A stretch of DNA of 64,000 nt from a virus: positions 124,001-188,000 of the IMG/VR virus record IMGVR_UViG_3300044701_002789; one strand, given 5' to 3'. Positions within the stretch are counted from its first letter, which is position 1. The number at the start of each line of letters is the position of its first letter. The notes below the pieces were generated by a model that was given only the letters and a program-made list of their open reading frames with translations, did no database searches and was not told the DNA's origin. Shown here one piece after another: positions 52,866 to 60,652 of the stretch. A program made the translations under genes and the position numbers.

Positions 52866-53235
52866 AGATAACCTCAAAGATTACCTTATGCTCATCATTT
52901 TTATAATAAGTATTGAAATTAAATTCTGTAGTCATATTCACAACTCTTGCCGTTCCAGTTTTTAACATTTCTGCAACCTGAAAATAACTATCGTTGCAAC
53001 TACTCACATCATAAGTTGTAACAGGTTTTGGTTTATAATTTATTGTTGAGTTTGTTGCGGTATAATAATTAGATGCAGTAATTCCAGTACCAGTATTTCC
53101 AGTAATACTTAAGGTTGATAGAGTATTAACATCCTTAAGTTTTTCTACAAATTCTGGGTCAAGTTCATGTTGAATTTTATTCTCAATCGGTGCAGGTTTT
53201 TTTAATTCTTCCCATTTTGCGATTAGTGGGTTCAT
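52855..53235 (-). CDS. Hypothetical protein (126 aa)
   Basis: MNPLIAKWEELKKPAPIENK, IQHELDPEFVEKLKDVNTLS, then STLSITGNTGTGITASNYYT and EFNFNTYYKNDEHKVIFEVI. A Ser/Thr/Gly/Asn middle between two folded ends. Unknown. Confidence 0.65.
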   Translation of the reverse strand: MNPLIAKWEELKKPAPIENKIQHELDPEFVEKLKDVNTLSTLSITGNTGTGITASNYYTATNSTINYKPKPVTTYDVSSCNDSYFQVAEMLKTGTARVVNMTTEFNFNTYYKNDEHKVIFEVILDH

Positions 53236-53456
53236 TTAACTTCCTCATAAGTTGTTTCACCAAGTTGAGTTGCACCTCTCCATCTTCCATTACATACTGT
53301 ACATTCAACAGTAAAAGTTGTTGTATTTCTATCTGGATTGATATTTACTCCATTTTTATCATATGTTGGAATATAATATACAAGAGTAGATGTACCTCCA
53401 CCACATATAAATTGACAGTTATCCCGTTCACAATCAGGATTTGGATTTTTAAACAT
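53232..53456 (-). CDS. Cys-containing protein (74 aa)
   Basis: MFKNPNPDCERDNCQFICGG, GTSTLVYYIPTYDKNGVNIN, TTTFTVECTVCNGRWRGATQ. Five Cys, possibly zinc. Overlaps neighbours. Confidence 0.65.
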   Translation of the reverse strand: MFKNPNPDCERDNCQFICGGGTSTLVYYIPTYDKNGVNINPDRNTTTFTVECTVCNGRWRGATQLGETTYEEVK

Positions 53457-53688
53457 TGTTTTCTTTCTCCTTCAACCAATCTTTTTCTACTTCCCATGCC
53501 CAGTTTACCACAACCCAGTCCATAATGCAATCGTCCTTTGTGTAGTTTTTATCTACATAATCTTTTCCAAATTTCCTATACATCTCTTCAAACCAGAAAG
53601 ACGCATACTCTACTAAAATCTGTTCTTCACTTAAGGTTCTTGTGATGCTTCCTATTGGGGAAGGGTAAGTATAGGCATAGTATTTCAT
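53449..53688 (-). CDS. Hypothetical protein (79 aa)
   Basis: MKYYAYTYPSPIGSITRTLS, EEQILVEYASFWFEEMYRKF, DCIMDWVVVNWAWEVEKDW. A familiar small phage protein that starts Y-Y-A-Y-T-Y with a conserved D-W-x-V-V-N-W-A-W. Unknown function. Confidence 0.7.
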   Translation of the reverse strand: MKYYAYTYPSPIGSITRTLSEEQILVEYASFWFEEMYRKFGKDYVDKNYTKDDCIMDWVVVNWAWEVEKDWLKEKENNV

Positions 53689-53855
53689 TTTTCTATCCTT
53701 TGATAATCATTAAAACCATCAGGATTTAGATGCCCTAATGTTAGTTTGAGAATGGTTCCAGTAAGTTCGTGCTTCAGGACAACTCTATGAGAATACTGTT
53801 CCACAACAACATAAACATCATTAGAGTTCTTATGTTTCCATTGCTTTATATTCAA
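53685..53855 (-). CDS. Hypothetical protein, TTG start (56 aa)
   Basis: TTG 53855 (NIKQWKHKNSNDVYVVVEQY), then SHRVVLKHELTGTILKLTLG, HLNPDGFNDYQRIEK. The text is protein-like, overlaps the end of 53830 and stops on the next ATG by ATGA. Confidence 0.55.
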   Translation of the reverse strand: MNIKQWKHKNSNDVYVVVEQYSHRVVLKHELTGTILKLTLGHLNPDGFNDYQRIEK

Positions 53856-54231
53856 TGGGGGCAATTCTCAAATTATGAAGAATGCCCTTAGACCCTTCGT
53901 TTTTATACCATAAATTCCAAGCAGAATAACCATTAGGAGGTTCTCCTTCAATTCTACAGTTAAACATACTTGGTGAAATTTCTGTATCTTCTTGAATTTC
54001 AACATCTTTTGATTGTGCTGCTTCATAACCTGCTTTGAAACCTACCCACCTTGTCTCATCATAATTGCACCAAGGTTCAGTTCCAGGATATTTACCCCAC
54101 CACTGTTTATATTCCTCCTCTATTGGAGTTTTATGAGTTTCAATTTCTTCCAGTAAAGATAGTTTTGCTTCCAGAACTTTGATTTGCTGCTTTACTTGTT
54201 CAATTTCTTTAGTCATTTGAGTACAGGTCAT
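53830..54231 (-). CDS. Hypothetical protein with coiled-coil start (133 aa)
   Basis: MTCTQMTKEIEQVKQQIKVL, EAKLSLLEEIETHKTP, then WWGKYPGTEPWCNYDETRWV and IEGEPPNGYSAWNLWYKNEG. The second half (GYEAAQS) is typical of phage proteins with GxxAA segments. Unknown. Confidence 0.65.
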   Translation of the reverse strand: MTCTQMTKEIEQVKQQIKVLEAKLSLLEEIETHKTPIEEEYKQWWGKYPGTEPWCNYDETRWVGFKAGYEAAQSKDVEIQEDTEISPSMFNCRIEGEPPNGYSAWNLWYKNEGSKGILHNLRIAPIEYKAMET

Positions 54232-54620
54232 TCTTCTTCTTCGTTATAACATTTTACCAATTTTTCTTCTATCCATCTAAAAATATCATTATCCATATTT
54301 TTATCAATTTTTTCAATCGTAAAGTAAGAAGGAGAATTATCAATATGATACTGTCTCCAAAGAACTTTGTGGTCTTTAACTGCTTCTTGATTTACAGAAA
54401 TCACATATTCTACTCGGGGAATCAAAATATCATCAATAAATTTTCGTTTAGAAACTTTAATATTATCTGGATTATCCAGAATATGTTTTTCTGGTGGTAC
54501 TGCTTTTAGTTGATATTCCCTCTTATCAAGTAGTCTTTGAAGATTATTTACTTCTTCAAGAGTGAGTTGTGAGATAATATCTTGATTTTTTAAGATTTGT
54601 TCGTAGTTAGGTTCATTCAT
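54228..54620 (-). CDS. Hypothetical protein (130 aa)
   Basis: MNEPNYEQILKNQDIISQLT, LEEVNNLQRLLDKREYQLKA, then ISVNQEAVKDHKVLWRQYHI. Shares the LxxREYQLK block with 54613 and ends with an acidic helix. Unknown. Confidence 0.65.
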   Translation of the reverse strand: MNEPNYEQILKNQDIISQLTLEEVNNLQRLLDKREYQLKAVPPEKHILDNPDNIKVSKRKFIDDILIPRVEYVISVNQEAVKDHKVLWRQYHIDNSPSYFTIEKIDKNMDNDIFRWIEEKLVKCYNEEEE

Positions 54621-55128
54621 TTGGAATTACCATTTGTGTTTTAGAGATACTTACAATCATTTTATCATCATCTTCTTCAATCACATCACAATATTCATAA
54701 AGATAATTTACAAAGTTTTCTGCGTTAGTTTCAATTTGAATTTGAATTTCTGTATCCACCAAATCTGGATTCCATTCACCATACGCACACTGAATAAGAA
54801 ATTCATAGATCGTGGGTGTTTTTTCTTTCAATACCTTCTTATATTCTACTCCCTCAATCTTCACAGTATTTTCGTCAATCACCTCCAACATTGGATAATC
54901 TGCATTCTGCATTAGAACCTTCCAGTTATTAATTTGGAGTTTATTGACTTCTTCTTTCATTTTGTTCTCCACTGCTTCATTTGTGTTTCTCTGTGCGTCT
55001 TTCATTTCTTTGAGTTGATATTCTCTCTGATTAAGATAATCTTTAAGTTTGCCTATGACTTTTGCTTTTTCTTCTATTTCAAGTTGTAGTTCCTTGATTT
55101 CACATTCAAAGTCTCTTTTAGTAATCAT
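54613..55128 (-). CDS. Coiled-coil protein (171 aa)
   Basis: Start at ATG 55128 (MITKRDFECEIKELQLEIEE); long coiled coil with LKDYLNQREYQLKEMKDAQ, then a beta-rich end (ENTVKIEGVEYKKVLKEKTP) with EWNPDLVDTEIQIQIETNAE. Unknown. Confidence 0.65.
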   Translation of the reverse strand: MITKRDFECEIKELQLEIEEKAKVIGKLKDYLNQREYQLKEMKDAQRNTNEAVENKMKEEVNKLQINNWKVLMQNADYPMLEVIDENTVKIEGVEYKKVLKEKTPTIYEFLIQCAYGEWNPDLVDTEIQIQIETNAENFVNYLYEYCDVIEEDDDKMIVSISKTQMVIPNE

Positions 55129-55445
55129 TCCCTTAACCTCGTCTTTAGTTCTACAACACAATCATTCCATCCCTCGATATATGAAGAATAGGATTGAAAC
55201 TGTTTAGGGAACATTTCAACCTCAACTCTATCCAAAATATTTTCAAGAATTTCTAATCGCACCTCACCATTATGCGCAATCATACACTCTATGATAATTC
55301 GTTCAAGTGTGATGGGAATTTCATTGAGTTGTTGTTCTTTTCGTTCAAGAGCAGTTTTGAGTTGATTGATTTTTCTTGTATGTTCATCAATTTCATTTTG
55401 TAGGTCTTGGATTTCACATACCAAGTCGTCTTTTTGGTTAGTCAT
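55125..55445 (-). CDS. Coiled-coil protein (106 aa)
   Basis: MTNQKDDLVCEIQDLQNEID, EHTRKINQLKTALERKEQQL, then EVRLEILENILDRVEVEMFP and SSYIEGWNDCVVELKTRLRE. Likely an oligomeric adaptor. Overlaps neighbours. Confidence 0.65.
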   Translation of the reverse strand: MTNQKDDLVCEIQDLQNEIDEHTRKINQLKTALERKEQQLNEIPITLERIIIECMIAHNGEVRLEILENILDRVEVEMFPKQFQSYSSYIEGWNDCVVELKTRLRE

Positions 55446-55705
55446 TCTGCCTTCATAGTATTATTAATTTGTGGTGTTCCGGGCATAAGAGTAATACCAG
55501 TATCAAGTCCAGGTTTACAAGGAAAAGCACCTAAATGAGTATAATGAGGAGGTGAATAAACCAAAGGACTTCTACTCAAATACTCTTCAATAATATCACA
55601 CTCCCACCCATCGTAATGTTGCTTTCCATACTGAATGCAATCTTCTCTTGTGAGAAATGAACAAACATAGGTTTTTCCTTCGTAATAAAGTGAATAAACT
55701 TTCAT
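55442..55705 (-). CDS. Hypothetical protein (87 aa)
   Basis: MKVYSLYYEGKTYVCSFLTR, EDCIQYGKQHYDGWECDIIE, EYLSRSPLVYSPPHYTHLGA. Strand-helix-strand small protein. Unknown. Confidence 0.65.
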   Translation of the reverse strand: MKVYSLYYEGKTYVCSFLTREDCIQYGKQHYDGWECDIIEEYLSRSPLVYSPPHYTHLGAFPCKPGLDTGITLMPGTPQINNTMKAE

Positions 55706-55869
55706 CGTACTCCTCCATCAAAAAGATTTCTAAGTTCGTTATAGATAAGCACCAGTTCTTTATCTGGTGTTAGACATCCACTGTCTTTTTCAGTTCGTAG
55801 AAGTTGATAGAGTTCTTTTGTTTGTTGCTCTGTGAATTCAATTGTGTAGTTGATTTGTTTTTTAATCAT
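55702..55869 (-). CDS. LTLT-family protein (55 aa)
   Basis: ATG 55869 (MIKKQINYTIEFTEQQTKEL) to TGA 55702; YQLLRTEKDSGCLTPDKELV, LIYNELRNLFDGG. Same layout as 30584. TAATG and ATGA overlaps. Confidence 0.65.
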   Translation of the reverse strand: MIKKQINYTIEFTEQQTKELYQLLRTEKDSGCLTPDKELVLIYNELRNLFDGGVR

Positions 55870-56189
55870 TATGGTTCCAGTAGTGGTGGGTTGGGGTCTC
55901 TTGGGGGAAGTTCTAAATCTTTCTCTGTAAGTTCAATATATTCTACTGTTGGTTTTCTTTTTGTAATAATATCTTGTTTAATAAAATAAATTGCCCACTC
56001 TAATGATTTGAATTCTCTATGTGCGTCTATACATACCCAGAATAAACCAAGAAACTTATGTTGAGGATAGTAGATAATCTCACCATTCTCATATTGATAT
56101 TTTAGAACACGATAGTTTTTTAATACATCATCTTCTGGTAAGAAATCTTCACGGATAATCCTGGGTTTTGGTGGTTCAGGTTTCTTCAT
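55869..56189 (-). CDS. Hypothetical protein (106 aa)
   Basis: MKKPEPPKPRIIREDFLPED, YRVLKYQYENGEIIYYPQHK, FLGLFWVCIDAHREFKSLEW. Proline-rich ends, beta middle. Unknown. Confidence 0.65.
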   Translation of the reverse strand: MKKPEPPKPRIIREDFLPEDDVLKNYRVLKYQYENGEIIYYPQHKFLGLFWVCIDAHREFKSLEWAIYFIKQDIITKRKPTVEYIELTEKDLELPPRDPNPPLLEP

Positions 56190-56362
56190 CGGTCTCTTTC
56201 CATAATCTTTTCACCAATATCATAAGATAAAACAATTACAGTAGCAATTGGAACACACCACCAAACTGAAAGTCCTGTGAGTGCTGCAAGTCCATTAACA
56301 ACCACATAATAAATCGGGTATTTAAGTATAAAAGAAATAAAGTAGTTCATAAAATTACTCAT
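56186..56362 (-). CDS. Small membrane protein (58 aa)
   Basis: Start at ATG 56362 (MSNFMNYFISFILKYPIYYV), overlapping the upstream TGA. Two hydrophobic stretches (VVVNGLAALTGLSVWWCVPI). Unknown. Confidence 0.65.
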   Translation of the reverse strand: MSNFMNYFISFILKYPIYYVVVNGLAALTGLSVWWCVPIATVIVLSYDIGEKIMERDR

Positions 56363-56604
56363 TGTCCAGGGATACCAAAGTCTGCAGGAGATGGAACCTT
56401 TCCACAAAGATTGTCAATAAAGATTGCATCCATATCTCCAGTCTTAGAACTTCTACATTTTGCAATAGTTTCAAGTGCCTTTTGATATGCTGCAAACCTT
56501 TGTGCGTCTGTAATATGACCTGCTACAAACATTCCTCCTCCAAGAAATAACCCTAAACTCAAAATCATAATAGGAACATCAAAGTACTTAATAAGGTCTT
56601 TCAT
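56359..56604 (-). CDS. CGxVP-family membrane protein, copy 2 (81 aa)
   Basis: ATG 56604 (MKDLIKYFDVPIMILSLGLF), AAYQKALETIAKCRSSKTGD, LCGKVPSPADFGIPGQ. Copy of 51485; a TTG three codons earlier is an alternative start. Confidence 0.7.
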   Translation of the reverse strand: MKDLIKYFDVPIMILSLGLFLGGGMFVAGHITDAQRFAAYQKALETIAKCRSSKTGDMDAIFIDNLCGKVPSPADFGIPGQ

Positions 56605-56609
56605 TGGTT

Positions 56610-56696
56610 TCAAGAAGGTAAAAGGTCAAGAAGAATTGCAAACTCCCAGCACAGGAGAATTGTTGTAAAGGCAGTAAAGAGATTAGTACGGGTCAT
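56610..56696 (-). CDS. Tiny membrane peptide (28 aa)
   Basis: ATG 56696: MTRTNLFTAFTTILLCWEFA ILLDLLPS. Single membrane helix. It fills the gap between the two paralogous families. Confidence 0.5.
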   Translation of the reverse strand: MTRTNLFTAFTTILLCWEFAILLDLLPS

Positions 56697-56697
56697 T

Positions 56698-56946
56698 TCA
56701 GTTATTAAGAAAAGACGCAAAGGTAATAGAAAACACAATAACAATCATCGTAATTAGAAATCTATGGTCAAGAAGGAACATTGTGAAAGTTCTGGGAACC
56801 CATCCACTGAAGTTCTCATCACACAGATGATTTGGATACTTTCTTACCATCCAACATTTCTCCCCAGAAAGAATGCAGTAGTCAAAACTTGCTCCATCGT
56901 GAATTTCACAGTGAGCACAAGTCCTGCAGTTTTTAATTTCAATCAT
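56698..56946 (-). CDS. CAHC-family membrane protein, copy 2 (82 aa)
   Basis: Start at ATG 56946 (MIEIKNCRTCAHCEIHDGAS), FDYCILSGEKCWMVRK, CDENFSGWVPRTFTMFLLDH, then a membrane helix. Paralogue of 51727. Confidence 0.7.
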   Translation of the reverse strand: MIEIKNCRTCAHCEIHDGASFDYCILSGEKCWMVRKYPNHLCDENFSGWVPRTFTMFLLDHRFLITMIVIVFSITFASFLNN

Positions 56947-57205
56947 TTTTAATAAGAGTTCGTAGGTCTTGTCCGTATCGGGTTCCTTTAGGGTCTGGAA
57001 GTAGTGAATTGTTTGCAAGAATATCACAAACAATAGTTCTTTCTGGGTCTCTCATATAAATTTGAACTTTCTGAAGAAGTTCCCACCTTGACTTGTTAAA
57101 TCTCAAACTATTTTCAAGTCTTTTTATTTGTTTATCTTGTATTTGTTGAATTTCCTTATCAAGTTCAATTATTTTATTGAGGTGTTCAAGAAGTTCTTTA
57201 CTCAT
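56939..57205 (-). CDS. Coiled-coil protein (88 aa)
   Basis: MSKELLEHLNKIIELDKEIQ, QIQDKQIKRLENSLRFNKSR, RDPERTIVCDILANNSLLPD. Helical. Unknown. Confidence 0.65.
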   Translation of the reverse strand: MSKELLEHLNKIIELDKEIQQIQDKQIKRLENSLRFNKSRWELLQKVQIYMRDPERTIVCDILANNSLLPDPKGTRYGQDLRTLIKND

Positions 57206-57435
57206 TTCTCAAGTTCCCAGATAATTTGTTTAATGTCTCTCACATCAATCACGAAATCAACCCCATACTCATCATCTTCATCCTCATCAATCTCATAAAC
57301 CTCTTTGAATTGAATAATCAGTTCTTTGAGAACATTCGCAACCGCATCTCTATCTACACCTCCTAATCTTACTTCATCAATGTCTATGTAGTATGCTTGC
57401 ATTAAATCTTGTGCAATATCTTTCCATCCTTTCAT
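57202..57435 (-). CDS. AQ-family-like protein (77 aa)
   Basis: MKGWKDIAQDLMQAYYIDID, AVANVLKELIIQFKEVYEID, DVRDIKQIIWELEK. Acidic version of the AQ family. Unknown. Confidence 0.6.
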   Translation of the reverse strand: MKGWKDIAQDLMQAYYIDIDEVRLGGVDRDAVANVLKELIIQFKEVYEIDEDEDDEYGVDFVIDVRDIKQIIWELEK

Positions 57436-57689
57436 TGTTTCAACTCCCGATACTTAAGTGCAAAGTGTTTGTAAATACCCATAGCAATATGTTCCATATA
57501 ATCTGTATGAAGATACATAGGAATTTTAAGATTTGCACAGAATGTTTGTGCGTTTGACCTCAACAGACAATTTCCAATATCTCCTTCTTGTTTCCATTCT
57601 TTATAGTCATCAATCATATCCCATAAAGTTTCTTCGTTTCCATTGTCTGCGAAGTGTTTTACAAATCCGTCAATGGTGTAGTATTTCAT
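57432..57689 (-). CDS. Hypothetical protein (85 aa)
   Basis: MKYYTIDGFVKHFADNGNEE, TLWDMIDDYKEWKQEGDIGN, CLLRSNAQTFCANLKIPMYL. Helical. Unknown. Confidence 0.65.
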   Translation of the reverse strand: MKYYTIDGFVKHFADNGNEETLWDMIDDYKEWKQEGDIGNCLLRSNAQTFCANLKIPMYLHTDYMEHIAMGIYKHFALKYRELKQ

Positions 57690-57916
57690 TGAGGTTCTCC
57701 AACAAGTCCAGTAGGATAAGAACTATTCAGGTATTCAACATTAACACGACTTTCCCAACCATCTTCGTATCCTTCATTATAGATTTCATTAGCAAACCTC
57801 AAAAGTTGTTCTCTGGTTGCTGCGAAATCAGTGGGAGAATTCAGTTCATCGTCATCAGCAATCAATACTTCAAGATGTTCTCGGGCAAGTTCAAGAATTC
57901 GTTCGTTGGTAATCAT
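57686..57916 (-). CDS. Hypothetical protein (76 aa)
   Basis: MITNERILELAREHLEVLIA, DDDELNSPTDFAATREQLLR, FANEIYNEGYEDGWESRVNV. A common small phage layout (ILELARxH ... D-F-A ... L-x-FA). First gene after the cassette at 57943. Confidence 0.65.
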   Translation of the reverse strand: MITNERILELAREHLEVLIADDDELNSPTDFAATREQLLRFANEIYNEGYEDGWESRVNVEYLNSSYPTGLVGEPQ

Positions 57917-57942
57917 CGTGAGGTTTTTGTGTCTGTTTCCTT

Positions 57943-58002
57943 ATGATACCACAAAATCCACCACCTCTCAAGAGGCAGTGTGCCAGTTAGTCAGGTGTCT
58001 TC
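57943..58002 (-). promoter_or_regulatory. Box/hairpin/-10 cassette for 57686
   Basis: -10 TATCAT (57943-57948); 30-bp gap with CACTGCCTCTTGAGAGGTGG TG hairpin; box from 57979 (TGTGCCAGTT-AGTC-AGGTGTCTTC). Confidence 0.7.
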
Positions 58003-58222
58003 AGTCATTTTTCTTTCCATGTCGTTCATTAAACTCTTTTTGTTTTTTGACTAACTCTTGTTTTCTAAATTCTAATACTGCTGCTTTAAATCCGATAGAA
58101 AAGTATGCAAAATCACTTGGTTTATTGCTATATTCTGTTTTTATTTCTTTCCAACTTTTCTCAATAATTATATCCATTTCTTCGTCCCAAATATAAGGGA
58201 ATACTGAATTATCACTTGTCAT
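58001..58222 (-). CDS. Hypothetical protein (73 aa)
   Basis: Start at ATG 58222 (MTSDNSVFPYIWDEEMDIII), ATGA overlap. Helix-rich, ending FNERHGKKND. Unknown. Confidence 0.65.
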   Translation of the reverse strand: MTSDNSVFPYIWDEEMDIIIEKSWKEIKTEYSNKPSDFAYFSIGFKAAVLEFRKQELVKKQKEFNERHGKKND

Positions 58223-58356
58223 TTTCCTAAAACTCCTGCAATAATCGCAACTAATAACCAAGTGACACCCACACTACCTAAAAAACTTCTATCATCTTTA
58301 TTACAAAGTGCAATGAACATAGAAGAAAGTAATAAGCAAAATTGAAAATAAGTCAT
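58219..58356 (-). CDS. Small membrane protein (45 aa)
   Basis: ATG 58356 (MTYFQFCLLLSSMFIALCNK) to TGA 58219; second hydrophobic segment VTWLLVAIIAGVLGK. Two-helix. Confidence 0.6.
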   Translation of the reverse strand: MTYFQFCLLLSSMFIALCNKDDRSFLGSVGVTWLLVAIIAGVLGK

Positions 58357-58439
58357 ATAATAACGTTGGTGATGTTTTCATAAAGTTTGTCTTCTTTATA
58401 ATAATAATCTAATTGTTTTAGAAAATTTGGGTCAGTCAT
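58353..58439 (-). CDS. Tiny protein (28 aa)
   Basis: ATG 58439: MTDPNFLKQLDYYYKEDKLY ENITNVII. ATGA overlaps on both sides support translation. Confidence 0.5.
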   Translation of the reverse strand: MTDPNFLKQLDYYYKEDKLYENITNVII

Positions 58440-58624
58440 TCTTGTAAGTTCATTTCGTTTCCAGTCATACCATAGTTCAAATAGTAAAAGAATTGTATTC
58501 TCAATCTATCTGGATTTTTGAAACCATCTAAATGAGGATACATAGTTCCTCTCCAAGTGTATAAACAATACTCAAAAACACTAATAGATGTTTGAATAGT
58601 CCATTTATGTTTTATCGGTTTCAT
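58436..58624 (-). CDS. Hypothetical protein (62 aa)
   Basis: MKPIKHKWTIQTSISVFEYC, LYTWRGTMYPHLDGFKNPDR, LRIQFFYYLNYGMTGNEMNL. Beta-rich. Unknown. Confidence 0.6.
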   Translation of the reverse strand: MKPIKHKWTIQTSISVFEYCLYTWRGTMYPHLDGFKNPDRLRIQFFYYLNYGMTGNEMNLQE

Positions 58625-58961
58625 CTTTTACCTCCGGTAGTTTGATTGCCCAATGAGGCAACCAGTGTGTGTAATGGTGTGGATAATCATTCCTCTTATT
58701 AACTTCACGAATACTATGAATTCCTCCCATATCTCCACATAAACTCTCATAACATTCCTTCATTTCATCCCACCACCAACAAGAACCACATTCATCCAAA
58801 TCAGTATGGTGTGGTTCTCTATCTTCTAAGGCAATTGGTTCTGGGTTTCCCCAACGATTAAGTGCTTCACGAATAGTATTTCTAACTTCAGGATAAAGAT
58901 TGTAATAACCTCCAATCTCATCCCAAAGTTCATCAAGTTGTTCGTCAGTTGAGTTAGTCAT
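58605..58961 (-). CDS. Hypothetical protein (118 aa)
   Basis: MTNSTDEQLDELWDEIGGYY, NLYPEVRNTIREALNRWGNP, then a Cys/His-rich SCWWWDEMKECYESLCGDMG and a Trp/Pro-rich end (HYTHWLPHWAIKLPE). Possibly metal-binding. Unknown. Confidence 0.65.
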   Translation of the reverse strand: MTNSTDEQLDELWDEIGGYYNLYPEVRNTIREALNRWGNPEPIALEDREPHHTDLDECGSCWWWDEMKECYESLCGDMGGIHSIREVNKRNDYPHHYTHWLPHWAIKLPEVKDETDKT

Positions 58962-59157
58962 TTACTCCCTCCCTTGCTTTGCGTGCAGCATCAAAAAGTT
59001 CCCGAAGTCGTTGCGACCTTTCATCTCGTTTCTTGACTTGTTCTGGGTCATTATACCACGCACTATCCTTTCCGTGCAAGGGGCAATCTGGATTGAGGTT
59101 TTGAGTGTTGGAGGTTTTGGTTCCTATTTGAATGTAGGAACAGGTACATTTAGTCAT
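58954..59157 (-). CDS. Small Cys-containing protein (67 aa)
   Basis: MTKCTCSYIQIGTKTSNTQN, LNPDCPLHGKDSAWYNDPEQ, then a charged helix. CTC ... CPLH may bind zinc. Unknown. Confidence 0.65.
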   Translation of the reverse strand: MTKCTCSYIQIGTKTSNTQNLNPDCPLHGKDSAWYNDPEQVKKRDERSQRLRELFDAARKAREGVND

Positions 59158-59158
59158 T

Positions 59159-59365
59159 TCATCTATACCTCAAATAAGTGTTCCAAGCATTTGCAGTAAT
59201 ACGATTTTGAATTTCTTTAGATAACTTATGTCCCATCTTATCTAATGTTTCTTGAGTTATGATGTCGTTTTCCAACTCATAAGCAGATGCAAACTTTAGA
59301 TACGACTGATACTCTTCTTCATTAAAAACTTGAGATGGAATTAGACCACCATAATATACAGTCAT
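59159..59365 (-). CDS. Hypothetical protein (68 aa)
   Basis: MTVYYGGLIPSQVFNEEEYQ, SYLKFASAYELENDIITQET, LDKMGHKLSKEIQNRITANA. Helical. Unknown. Confidence 0.65.
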   Translation of the reverse strand: MTVYYGGLIPSQVFNEEEYQSYLKFASAYELENDIITQETLDKMGHKLSKEIQNRITANAWNTYLRYR

Positions 59366-59592
59366 TCTTCCACTTCAATCTCAATAATTTCATAACTTCT
59401 CCTACAGCATTTATCTACATATTCCTTTGCTTCTTCGTAAGTCTCACCCTGTAGCATTCTTTGTTCAATCAAATAAGCATCCTTTTGTTTGTTTTTTATA
59501 TCTAATGCTTCTTGTGCTTTATCCTTATGAAGAGTAGCAAATTCAATATGATAACCTAAATCAACATTATCAACCACGGCATAGATTTTCAT
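59362..59592 (-). CDS. MKIYxV-family protein (76 aa)
   Basis: MKIYAVVDNVDLGYHIEFAT, LHKDKAQEALDIKNKQKDAY, with a short coiled coil. Similar to 49286. Unknown. Confidence 0.65.
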   Translation of the reverse strand: MKIYAVVDNVDLGYHIEFATLHKDKAQEALDIKNKQKDAYLIEQRMLQGETYEEAKEYVDKCCRRSYEIIEIEVEE

Positions 59593-59846
59593 TCTTCCAC
59601 CTTTACATAAACAACATCATTATAATCATCATTACCCTCATCATCAGGACCTTCAAAATACCAATCACAAAATTTTGGATTTTTTCTATTGATAGAGGGA
59701 AAACGACTTTCCATTTCCCAAATCTTATCTTTGATTTGCTGATAAGTTCCTTCTAAAATATAGAGTTTATTTTTAGCAAAAGTTGAACTATCTTGCGGTC
59801 CAGCACCAGAAGCACCATCGTCTTTGTAAATAATGTAGAGTTTCAT
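59589..59846 (-). CDS. MKIYxV-family protein (85 aa)
   Basis: MKLYIIYKDDGASGAGPQDS, STFAKNKLYILEGTYQQIKD, KIWEMESRFPSINRKNPKFC, ending DDYNDVVYVKVEE. Variant of the same family. Confidence 0.65.
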   Translation of the reverse strand: MKLYIIYKDDGASGAGPQDSSTFAKNKLYILEGTYQQIKDKIWEMESRFPSINRKNPKFCDWYFEGPDDEGNDDYNDVVYVKVEE

Positions 59847-59855
59847 TTTAGTTCC

Positions 59856-60080
59856 TCAAATAATAAAAACATCTCTTTTAGGTCCAAGGTTCTTATGATA
59901 CTGAACAAATGCTTCTTTGAGTTCTTTACTATCATAGACACTCTCCCAACTTTCACACATCAAAACCTCCCAGTTCTCAAAGTGTTCGTCAGTCCTATAC
60001 CACAGAAACTCTGGGTCATCTACATCCTCATCCAGTTCCACATAATAAGTGATTTCTTTAGATACATTTTTGATTTTCAT
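59856..60080 (-). CDS. Hypothetical protein (74 aa)
   Basis: Start at ATG 60080 (MKIKNVSKEITYYVELDEDV). PEFLWYRTDEHFENWEVLMC then a helix. Beta-rich. Unknown. Confidence 0.65.
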   Translation of the reverse strand: MKIKNVSKEITYYVELDEDVDDPEFLWYRTDEHFENWEVLMCESWESVYDSKELKEAFVQYHKNLGPKRDVFII

Positions 60081-60373
60081 TCGTAAGCACTCCACTCACC
60101 GTTCAAGATTTCCCAGAAGTCCCATTCTTCACCTCTCATATGTCCTTTCCAGTTTCTAAAGTTATCTATACAATCCTTGAAACCCCATTTGATATTCCAT
60201 AGAACCCGTTGAAGTGCATTTTGGTTCTTGTAGTCAGTAAGTACCTTGTATGCATCCGGGTGCATTAGAATAGAAGTAAGTTGTTCATCAACTGACTGTT
60301 TAATATTTTTAATCAGTTCATCTTTTATGAGTTGTTCCAAGTCAATGTTTTTTAGTTCTTCTGGGTCAGTCAT
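60077..60373 (-). CDS. Hypothetical protein (98 aa)
   Basis: MTDPEELKNIDLEQLIKDEL, IKNIKQSVDEQLTSILMHPD, then a Trp-rich end (NLQRVLWNIKWGFKDCI-type). Helical. Unknown. Confidence 0.65.
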   Translation of the reverse strand: MTDPEELKNIDLEQLIKDELIKNIKQSVDEQLTSILMHPDAYKVLTDYKNQNALQRVLWNIKWGFKDCIDNFRNWKGHMRGEEWDFWEILNGEWSAYE

Positions 60374-60652
60374 TCAATACCTCTCATAACAAACAAACTC
60401 ATTGGGTTTAGTTGAATGATACCACCACTTATGTTTTGGGTGGTGATTTCTATAACACCAAGTTTTTTCAATAATTACTTCCGGAATATCCATCATTGTA
60501 GATTCGTGAATAGCATTTACATACTTTCGCATTCTCTTTGCCGACTGAAACCATTTTGTTCCTCTTTTACCATCATACCAAAAAGAAACCTCATAGGACA
60601 ATCTCCTTTTGATTTTCCGTTTCATAATGCTTTGTAGTTCTTCTGGGTTCAT
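60374..60652 (-). CDS. Hypothetical basic protein (92 aa)
   Basis: MNPEELQSIMKRKIKRRLSY, EVSFWYDGKRGTKWFQSAKR, MRKYVNAIHESTMMDIPEVI. Basic and Trp-rich. Unknown. Confidence 0.65.
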   Translation of the reverse strand: MNPEELQSIMKRKIKRRLSYEVSFWYDGKRGTKWFQSAKRMRKYVNAIHESTMMDIPEVIIEKTWCYRNHHPKHKWWYHSTKPNEFVCYERY

